Source of the DNA: Evansella sp. AB-P1
GTDB taxonomy: Bacteria > Bacillota > Bacilli > Bacillales > Salisediminibacteriaceae
Direction of reading: 5' to 3'
NCBI RefSeq assembly: GCF_029688925.1
Contig: NZ_JARUKY010000006.1
Location: 62,001 to 126,000 of the forward strand
DNA: 64,000 nt
Shown: positions 58,123 through 64,000 of the stretch, piece by piece
How the letters are laid out: each line of letters begins with the position of its first letter
How positions within the stretch are numbered: position 1 is the first letter of the stretch
The notes under the pieces: generated by a model
What the model was told of the DNA's origin: nothing
Seen by the model: only the letters and a program-made list of their open reading frames with translations
The model's database searches: none
Translations under genes and position numbers: made by a program

Positions 58123-60213
58123 GTGGAAGTTTTAACTAGAACGCAGTACAGAAAGAAAAAACGTCTTTGGAGAAGACTATTTCAATATTCCATACTCTTC
58201 ATTGCCCTTGGTCTAGGTGTAGCTGCAGCAGTAGTGACATACGCTTACCAAATGGAGGCTCCTACATTATCTGTGCCAGAGACCACCGTCATTTATTCCT
58301 CCAACGATGATGTCATTGGAGAGATGCATTACGGTCAAAATCGGCACTGGATTCCTTTGGAGCATATGGGTGACGCTATTATTGAAGCCACATTAGCTAT
58401 TGAGGATCGGCGCTTTTATGATCATTACGGCTTTGATTTTTTTAGGATCGGTGGTGCCGTAGTAACTAATTTGAGAACAAGCTCAATGGCTCAAGGAGCT
58501 AGTACGATAACTCAGCAATATGCACGAAATTTATACTTAAGCCATGATAAAACATGGTCAAGGAAATGGAATGAAGCATTTTATGCGCTACGTCTTGAGC
58601 TTCACTATCCCAAAAATGAGATTTTAGAAGGGTATTTAAATACTATTTATTATGGACACGGCGCATATGGAATTGAGGCTGCTGCAAACCTTTATTTCCA
58701 AAAAAACGCTGAGGATTTAACAATAGCAGAAGCTGCTTTACTAGCTGGAATTCCTAAAGGACCAAGTATTTATTCTCCCTTTATCAATGAAGATCGAGCA
58801 AAAGAAAGGCAAGAGATAGTACTCTACTCTATGGCAGAGTCAGGCTTTATTTCACAGTCACAAATGGAAAGTCTTGCGTCAGAACCTTTAACCTTCCCTA
58901 CAAATGATGATATTAAAGCGAAAAAAATTGCTCCTTATTTTCAGGACGAAGTAATGAAGTGGTTGACAAATGACTTTAGTTTAGACCCTGCACTCCTAGA
59001 ATCAGGTGGCTTAGAAATACATACAACTTTAGATAGTGACTTACAAAAAATGGCTGAAAAGTGGGTCAGCGAAAAGCTAGGTGAGGAAGGAGAGCTACAG
59101 ACTGCTCTTGTTGCACAAGATCCACAAAATGGAAAAGTACGAGCCCTAATTGGTGGAAGAGATTATGAAGAAAGTGAGTTTAATCGTGCCACACAAGCTA
59201 AAAGGCATCCTGGTTCAACCTTTAAGCCATTTTTATATTACGCTGCATTGGAAAATGGTTTAAGACCAAATTCTATGCTAAAAAGTGAGGAAACAATTTT
59301 TCTATTTGATGAAGGAAGAGGAGAGTACGATCCTGGTAACTTCAATCATCGTTATGCTGATGATTACATTACGATGCTTCATGCATTAGCAGTTTCAGAT
59401 AATATTTTTGCTGTAAAAACACATTTTTTATTAGGGTTTGAAACATTAAAACACACTGCACATCGATTTGGTATTGAAAGTGAGCTAGAACTCCTTCCCT
59501 CCTTAGCACTTGGTGCTAGCGATGTTGGCATTTTGGAAATGACAAATAGCTATAATGCTTTTGCAAATGGAGGTTATCGAGTTAAGCCTCACTTTGTAGA
59601 AAAAGTAGTGGATCGTGATGGGAATATATTGTACGAAGCTGAGCCTACTCAAGAGAAACGTTTTAATCCTGACCTCATTTCTGTTATGAACAATATGATG
59701 CAGGGAATGTTTGAACCGGAAATGAGTGATCCTAGTTATGCGTATGTTACAGGAGATAGTATATCGCAATATTTCGATCGACCAATTGCTGGAAAAAGTG
59801 GATCAAATGAGAAGAATAGTTGGATGATTGGCTACACACCTCAGCTTATTACAGGTGTTTGGGTAGGATACGACAGAGGAAAAGACCTAGAACCTGGAGA
59901 TGCTAATCACCCTAAGGCTATTTGGGCAAGGTTTATGCAAGAGGCCTTACAAGATGAAATGAAGCTTCCTTTTGAAAAAACAGATAACGTGGTAGAAATA
60001 GAAATTAACCCAATCACTGGTCTACTGGCAACAGAGGATTGTCCTGTGAGCCGTCCCACATATTTTTATGCTGGAACAGAACCAACGGAATATTGTACGG
60101 TGCATATAGAAGATGATGAAAAAGAAGAGGATAGAGTTTTTGACAAACATCAGAAAAAGGAAGAGGAAAAACGAGAAAAATGGTTAGATCGTTTCCTTGA
60201 TTGGATTAACTAA
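58123..60213 (+). CDS. pbpG: class A penicillin-binding protein (PBP2d/PbpG type)
   Basis: 696 residues. Cytoplasmic basic start and one membrane segment (about 20-41). GT51 glycosyltransferase with Glu94 in AIEDRRFYDHYG, GASTITQQ at 125-132, and EGYLNTIYYG. Transpeptidase with Ser365-x-x-Lys368 (GSTFK), SDN at 425-427, and KSG at 558-560. A short acidic/basic tail of about 40 residues ends the protein. It polymerises and cross-links peptidoglycan; synteny with speE and ywhD indicates PbpG, which in B. subtilis helps make the spore germ-cell wall. The start is a GTG at 58123 after GAGAGGGTG. Divergent from speE. Confidence 0.93.
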   Translation: MEVLTRTQYRKKKRLWRRLFQYSILFIALGLGVAAAVVTYAYQMEAPTLSVPETTVIYSSNDDVIGEMHYGQNRHWIPLEHMGDAIIEATLAIEDRRFYDHYGFDFFRIGGAVVTNLRTSSMAQGASTITQQYARNLYLSHDKTWSRKWNEAFYALRLELHYPKNEILEGYLNTIYYGHGAYGIEAAANLYFQKNAEDLTIAEAALLAGIPKGPSIYSPFINEDRAKERQEIVLYSMAESGFISQSQMESLASEPLTFPTNDDIKAKKIAPYFQDEVMKWLTNDFSLDPALLESGGLEIHTTLDSDLQKMAEKWVSEKLGEEGELQTALVAQDPQNGKVRALIGGRDYEESEFNRATQAKRHPGSTFKPFLYYAALENGLRPNSMLKSEETIFLFDEGRGEYDPGNFNHRYADDYITMLHALAVSDNIFAVKTHFLLGFETLKHTAHRFGIESELELLPSLALGASDVGILEMTNSYNAFANGGYRVKPHFVEKVVDRDGNILYEAEPTQEKRFNPDLISVMNNMMQGMFEPEMSDPSYAYVTGDSISQYFDRPIAGKSGSNEKNSWMIGYTPQLITGVWVGYDRGKDLEPGDANHPKAIWARFMQEALQDEMKLPFEKTDNVVEIEINPITGLLATEDCPVSRPTYFYAGTEPTEYCTVHIEDDEKEEDRVFDKHQKKEEEKREKWLDRFLDWIN

Positions 60214-60257
60214 AGGAATTTGCATTTACCAGGTGGAAGATCTCATCTACAAATTAT

Positions 60258-60297
60258 GAAAGCTTGGGTTCATGCGGCTGTACCCAAGCTTTTTCGT
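60258..60297. terminator. PBP gene terminator (bidirectional)
   Basis: AAAGCTTGGGT and ACCCAAGCTTTTTCG form a 10-bp stem. It lies between the convergent PBP and membrane-protein genes. Confidence 0.88.
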
Positions 60298-60298
60298 T

Positions 60299-60778
60299 TT
60301 ACGCTTTTTGAAAATACCATCGATAATATAAACGTGATACATAGTACGTGACCCAAATTGTTATAAAGCTCCAGTACCAACGCCATTTTGGATACTTAAT
60401 AAGATTTGTATACTTCACTGCATAAATTTCAAACACAACAATAAGACCTGTGTGAAATAAGTAATACAAGCATTTTATAAAACTGTTGCGTTTTTCTGGA
60501 TAATTGACATTAAAAATAGCACACAAGGCGGGATAGACAAAGTATTCAAATGTGAAGCTTGCCTTATTTGCCTTTTTAAAAATCCGTACGGGATATTTTA
60601 TTAGTCCTTTTTCAACGACAATAAGACCAAATATCCACGTAATAATCTGTTTAAAAAGAAATGAAAGGTGTGCTTCTCTTATTTTTTTCCGTGGAATAAA
60701 GACTAGGAGTAATATACATGTAACAATCCATGATAAGGCTAAAATTTTCTTTTCCTTTTTATATCTTACTAACCGCAC
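60299..60778 (-). CDS. CBO0543-like membrane protein of spore-formers
   Basis: 159 residues with four or five membrane segments and many basic and aromatic residues. FEYFVYPALCAIFNVNYPEKRN and the ending WYWSFITIWVTYYVSRLYYRWYF are the pattern I associate with the CBO0543 family of small integral membrane proteins in Bacillales and Clostridia. No function known. The start is a GTG at 60778 after GAGGGAGA. It is an extra gene compared with the B. subtilis order. Confidence 0.65.
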   Translation of the reverse strand: MRLVRYKKEKKILALSWIVTCILLLVFIPRKKIREAHLSFLFKQIITWIFGLIVVEKGLIKYPVRIFKKANKASFTFEYFVYPALCAIFNVNYPEKRNSFIKCLYYLFHTGLIVVFEIYAVKYTNLIKYPKWRWYWSFITIWVTYYVSRLYYRWYFQKA

Positions 60779-60869
60779 GATGTCTCCCTCACTTCCACTT
60801 TTATTCTATTTGTTATAGTGGACAAAAACAGGTTTTCTATACTGGAAAAGAAGGAAGTCGGAGAGGAAG

Positions 60870-60985
60870 AATCTCGTCTTTGAGCTTACATATAGGTTCA
60901 ATGAGCATTTTTAGACTTTCTATGATCCTAATATGTTGTTCTATGAGCAAATTTCTCCACTGTATGAGTTTTCCAATTCTATAGG
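60870..60985 (+). repeat. 21-bp tandem repeat TCTATGAGCA, five units
   Basis: Unit starts at 60877 (TCTTTGAGC), 60898 (TCAATGAGC), 60919 (TCTATGATC), 60940 (TCTATGAGC) and 60961 (TGTATGAGT), all 21 bp apart. Same consensus and period as 27400-27530. Confidence 0.75.
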
Positions 60986-61135
60986 CAAGCTTGCGGTCTT
61001 TTGCGAATCTTCTACTTTCACTATACCGATTCGCACCTTTGCGCACGAGTTTATCGAGAAGCAGATGGCACCTGGAGCTTGCCGCTGTTTTGACAAGTTA
61101 TCCATACTAGGAAATTATAAAATTTCCTAAACAAT

Positions 61136-61179
61136 AAAAAAAGAACGCGAAGGAAATAGTTCTCCTCCGCATTCTTTTT
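61136..61179 (-). terminator. ywhD terminator
   Basis: AAAAAGAATGCGGAGGA and TCCTTCGCGTTCTTTTTTT on the minus strand pair with two mismatches and end in a long T run. Confidence 0.85.
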
Positions 61180-61339
61180 GTCTTAGTATTCCTTTTTTAT
61201 GAGTCAAATTTAGTTTACGACGGGAAAAAACTATTTGCAAGGTGTTAACGCGTTGTTCACAATTCGTTCACAAATAGTTCAAAATTCCAAACCCCTTTAG
61301 CCATGTAGTAAGAAATAACTCACCACTTATAAAGGTACA

Positions 61340-61867
61340 TTAGACGGACAAATCTTCTTTTAATTGATCATCAGAACGATTCCACATATCCTCATCAAAG
61401 TTCTTTAAATAATCCGTAAGAATTTCTTTTGAACGATCATCCATTTGAGAAACAAGAATTCTTCCTTTTAATGATCTATCCATATTGTTCACATGCTCCG
61501 GGAAGTTTTTATATCCCCGACGAATTTCACGATCTACCGTCATTTCACATGCACCAACGCCTGTATAAGCTGGTCCTCCATTTTTCTGATCTACTGTTAC
61601 CCAAACGAGCCAGTACGGTCTTCCATTTGGAACTTCCTCTTTGTTATGAAGAAATTTGATTCCTTTTTCCACCGCACTCCTAGCGTGTAAAGCACCCATA
61701 TCTACATACGCTTCCCCTGCTTCCACATCAACAAATACGGGAGAAACATTATTTAAATTTAAAACACCAGCACCGTATCCTCCATGACCGTCTGTAGAAT
61801 CGGAGCTCAAAATATTAAAGCCTTGTCCTCGCTTTTTCTCATCCTTTTTCTTATCAAATAAGTCCAC
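61340..61867 (-). CDS. ywhD: YwhD family protein
   Basis: 175 residues. DLFDKKKDEKKRGQGFNILSSDSTDGHGGYGAGVLNLNNVSPVFVD and GALHARSAVEKGIKF, PYWLVWVTVDQK, GVGACEMTVDREIRRGYKNFPEHVNNMDRSLKG match the YwhD family of Bacillaceae, whose function is not established. The start follows AGAGAGGG. The neighbouring ywhC-type site-2 protease gene of B. subtilis is missing between it and ywhB. Confidence 0.9.
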   Translation of the reverse strand: MDLFDKKKDEKKRGQGFNILSSDSTDGHGGYGAGVLNLNNVSPVFVDVEAGEAYVDMGALHARSAVEKGIKFLHNKEEVPNGRPYWLVWVTVDQKNGGPAYTGVGACEMTVDREIRRGYKNFPEHVNNMDRSLKGRILVSQMDDRSKEILTDYLKNFDEDMWNRSDDQLKEDLSV

Positions 61868-62071
61868 TATCTATCCCTCTCTTTCATTCAACTTCACTTC
61901 TTCTCAGTTTATCACATTTCTTTTTTACGATGCACATATTGGAAACTACGTTCTGCCTCTTTCATTAATTTTTGCAGGAAAAAGGTGAAACTTGTGGAAT
62001 AATATAAATGTAAAAGGTGTTATTATGTATGAACAATTATAATTGATATTATGAAAGGTGGACTTAACTTT

Positions 62072-62257
62072 ATGCCAATTGTCACAGTTAAATTACTAGA
62101 AGGTCGTTCCGATGAGCAAAAAAAAGCATTAGTTGAAAAAGTAACGGCTGCAGTTTCTGAAACAACGAATGCTCCAAAGGAAAAGGTAGCTGTTATTATT
62201 GAAGAAATGTCTCCTAGCCATTATGGTGTAGCAGGTAAACGAATCAGCGACGTTTAA
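62072..62257 (+). CDS. ywhB: 4-oxalocrotonate tautomerase-like enzyme (YwhB)
   Basis: 61 residues beginning MPIVTVKLLEGRSDEQKKALV; removal of Met exposes the catalytic Pro1. ATG at 62072 is chosen for that reason and because AAAGGTGG lies upstream; the frame is open from 62051. KVAVIIEEMSPSHYGVAGKR is typical of the family, with a catalytic Arg in the C-terminal half. Enol-keto tautomerase of unknown natural substrate. Confidence 0.93.
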   Translation: MPIVTVKLLEGRSDEQKKALVEKVTAAVSETTNAPKEKVAVIIEEMSPSHYGVAGKRISDV

Positions 62258-62302
62258 GAACACGAAATAATCATAGGACACTACACCAAATAAAGATGTG
62301 CA

Positions 62303-62352
62303 TTCAAAAAGAAAGACTGACAATTTTATTTTTGTCCGTCTTTCTTTTCGAA
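62303..62352. terminator. bidirectional terminator between ywhB and ywgA
   Basis: ATTCAAAAAGAAAGAC and GTCTTTCTTTTCGAAT pair almost throughout, with an inner GACA/TGTC step. Confidence 0.88.
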
Positions 62353-62386
62353 TGTTATATAGTGATTCAATTAATTTTAAGCAGAT

Positions 62387-62896
62387 TTATTGTGTGATAA
62401 GTGCACTTCTAAGTTTTTCAATATAGCGGTATGCTTCTGATACGTCTTCCTTTGTATAATTTTGCTTTGCTTTCAAGGTAAAAACCTTTTCCTCTACTTC
62501 ATTCCTCGTTAAATCTTCAAAGTACAATACAGTGGACACTAGTTCAAGAAACTTTGAAGATTGATCGTTTATGTCATTTAATAATTCTTTCGTATTGGGT
62601 AATTCATAGTTTGATAGATTAAGGAATTCACTGCCCTTTTGAGACAGTGTGTAACGATATTGATAATAGCCAGCCTTTTTTTCTTTTACTTCTTCCACAA
62701 ATGTTAAGTGACACATTTCTTCCATTCTTAAGTTTAATTCCTCTGAATACGGTCCATATATATGAAATTGATATTTCTCAAAAAAAGGAAACTCTAATTT
62801 TTTTGCTATATAAATGAGCTTTTGTAACTTCTTTCTACCTACGACTTCCCCTGTTTGCTTTAATACAGCTAATAGCTTGCAATGCTCCTGTAGCAA
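62387..62896 (-). CDS. ywgA: YwgA family protein
   Basis: 169 residues. GEVVGRKKLQKLIYIAKKLEFPFFEKYQFHIYGPYSEEL is the winged-helix-like start of the YwgA/type II toxin-antitoxin-associated fold also seen in Panacea/DUF4065-like proteins; the rest is helical. No activity known. Its start overlaps the ribosome-binding region of the end of ywfO with a 3-bp gap between the genes, so the pair is cotranscribed as in B. subtilis. Confidence 0.85.
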   Translation of the reverse strand: MLQEHCKLLAVLKQTGEVVGRKKLQKLIYIAKKLEFPFFEKYQFHIYGPYSEELNLRMEEMCHLTFVEEVKEKKAGYYQYRYTLSQKGSEFLNLSNYELPNTKELLNDINDQSSKFLELVSTVLYFEDLTRNEVEEKVFTLKAKQNYTKEDVSEAYRYIEKLRSALITQ

Positions 62897-62899
62897 TGG

Positions 62900-64000
62900 T
62901 TACCCCTCCTGTGCAATGAGTAATGATAAAATACGTTGTTTCTCTTTCGGAAATGTTGATTGATCCTCTAATATATCTTTCGCAAAATATAGCTTATGGT
63001 CTGTTCTTTTTTTACCAGAGATTGCTTCCACCACGTCAGATTCTCTAGACAATTCACGTAGATCTCCATTTGGCATGAGGAGGTGAATCGGTAAGCGTTC
63101 TTCCTCTTCCCCTGGTCGGTAAAAATCGTAAGGCAGATCTGATGAAGAATCAATAACGAGATAATAGTTAGGATCTAGTCCAATTTTTATAAATAGTTCA
63201 ATTAGCTCTGGCCATACCTTCATCTGAATACTTGGATCACATTCTACATATTTGAATAAACGTCGACTCATGAATCGTTCACATAAATCCTTTAAGATGG
63301 GATCATCCTCATTCTGCCATTCTTGAAAATAGTACAGGATGACAGATTCATCTAGCTTTAAGTAGTCTTCAAGGGTAATTTTTCCGGAGAACAATGAATA
63401 AAAGTGTTTTGGTTTGTCTTTAAACTTATATTTATTACTATAAAGGTGCTTTGCTCGATGCAAAATTTTACTTAATATAACTTCTGCACTTCTCGTTACT
63501 GGGTGAAAATAAACTTGCCAATACATTTGATAGCGACTCATAATGTAGTCTTCCACTGCGTGCATGCCGCTGTGCTTAAATACTGCTTGGTCTTCCTTAG
63601 GTCGCATCACTCTCAAAATCCGTTCCATATCAAATTGTCCGTAGCTCACTCCTGTATAAAAGGCATCTCGAAGTAAATAATCCATACGATCTGCGTCAAT
63701 TTGACTTGAAATGAGACTAACTACTAGCTTGTTTTCATACGTTTTTGCAATGACATCAGCCACTTTTTTTGGAAAATCTTCCCCCATTACCAACAGTACA
63801 TTCTTTATCTCCGTATCACCTAAAATGATCTCACGAGTCCATTCTTCATGGTCTGTGTGAAAAACCTTTTCAAAGGAATGAGAAAAGGGACCATGACCAA
63901 TATCATGAAGGAGTGCTGCTGAAAGGCATACTAACCTTTCCTCTGGATCCCAATTTTCCCTTTCCTCCATATTTTCAACCATTCGACGCATAATTTCATA
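62900..64000 (-). CDS. ywfO: HD-domain phosphohydrolase (YwfO), N-terminus outside window
   Basis: 367 residues are in the window and the frame continues past the edge. HD motif LLHDIGHGPFSHSFE with metal ligands near the visible start, SSQIDADRMDYLLRDAFYTGVSYG, and a C-terminal domain. Homologous to dGTPase-type HD enzymes; the B. subtilis protein is described only as a putative phosphohydrolase. The first His of the HD set lies outside the window. Confidence 0.9.
   Translation of the reverse strand, partial: YEIMRRMVENMEERENWDPEERLVCLSAALLHDIGHGPFSHSFEKVFHTDHEEWTREIILGDTEIKNVLLVMGEDFPKKVADVIAKTYENKLVVSLISSQIDADRMDYLLRDAFYTGVSYGQFDMERILRVMRPKEDQAVFKHSGMHAVEDYIMSRYQMYWQVYFHPVTRSAEVILSKILHRAKHLYSNKYKFKDKPKHFYSLFSGKITLEDYLKLDESVILYYFQEWQNEDDPILKDLCERFMSRRLFKYVECDPSIQMKVWPELIELFIKIGLDPNYYLVIDSSSDLPYDFYRPGEEEERLPIHLLMPNGDLRELSRESDVVEAISGKKRTDHKLYFAKDILEDQSTFPKEKQRILSLLIAQEG

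Overview
The window is from the chromosome of a low-GC, endospore-forming Bacillaceae bacterium. The evidence is the sporulation genes (spoIIR, spo0F, a pbpG-type class A PBP, a YhcN/YlaJ-like lipoprotein), AAGGAGG-type ribosome binding sites, and a gene order that follows the Bacillus subtilis ywlE-ywlD-ywlC-ywlB-spoIIR-prmC-prfA ... tdk-rpmE-rho-glpX-murA2-fsa-fba-spo0F-ywjG-pyrG-rpoE-icmF/acyl-CoA-fadF-cls ... argS-ywiB-speE-pbpG-ywhD-ywhB-ywgA-ywfO block almost gene for gene. Acidic tails and insertions in several proteins would suit a halo/alkaliphilic lineage, but genus cannot be fixed from the sequence.

Layout. 1-10 kb: a chemoreceptor fragment, a YwlE-like arginine phosphatase, the Mn exporter mntP, tRNA t6A synthase ywlC with a dense DnaA-box cluster in front, a GNAT protein, spoIIR, then prmC and prfA. 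10-15 kb: CoA-disulfide reductase, a sporulation-type lipoprotein, thymidine kinase and a frameshifted NERD-domain gene. 15-27 kb: zinc-independent L31, Rho, GlpX, MurA2, transaldolase-like Fsa, fructose-bisphosphate aldolase, Spo0F, and an ECF sigma/anti-sigma pair. 27-31 kb: DUF2529 protein, a hydrolase, pyrG with a CTP-sensing leader, and RNA polymerase delta. 32-46 kb: a fatty/branched acyl-CoA degradation block (icmF, tetR, meaB, two acyl-CoA dehydrogenases, 3-hydroxyacyl-CoA dehydrogenase, thiolase, fadF) with FadR-type and cre operators. 46-64 kb: cardiolipin synthase, an ABC ATPase remnant, a nitrilase-family amidohydrolase, a P1B4-type metal efflux ATPase with a PerR-type operator, a hydrolase, argS-ywiB, speE, the PBP, and the ywhD/ywhB/ywgA/ywfO set.

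The unusual part is between the genes. At least seven intergenic arrays are built from 51- or 52-bp units in which TTTGCAGG and CCTGCAAA motifs alternate as inverted repeats. The units are spaced almost without indels (12 units at exactly 52 bp at 56.4-57.0 kb). Three arrays are preceded by a conserved leader of about 110 bp, and several are joined to two other modules: a GC-richer module of about 250 bp, and a TGCGG/CCGCA hairpin array. Those modules begin near TGAAAATA and end near TATTTTCATCCCCCATGG. Separate families have exact 21-bp and 15-bp periods. Two 51/52-bp arrays sit inside the acyl-CoA degradation operon. Arrays of this type keep open frames on both strands and generate phantom proteins, which I have not annotated. 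A second non-coding find is a tnpB-less IS200/IS605-like element at 43.6-44.05 kb whose right end supplies the stop codon of fadF and which may still encode an omega-RNA.
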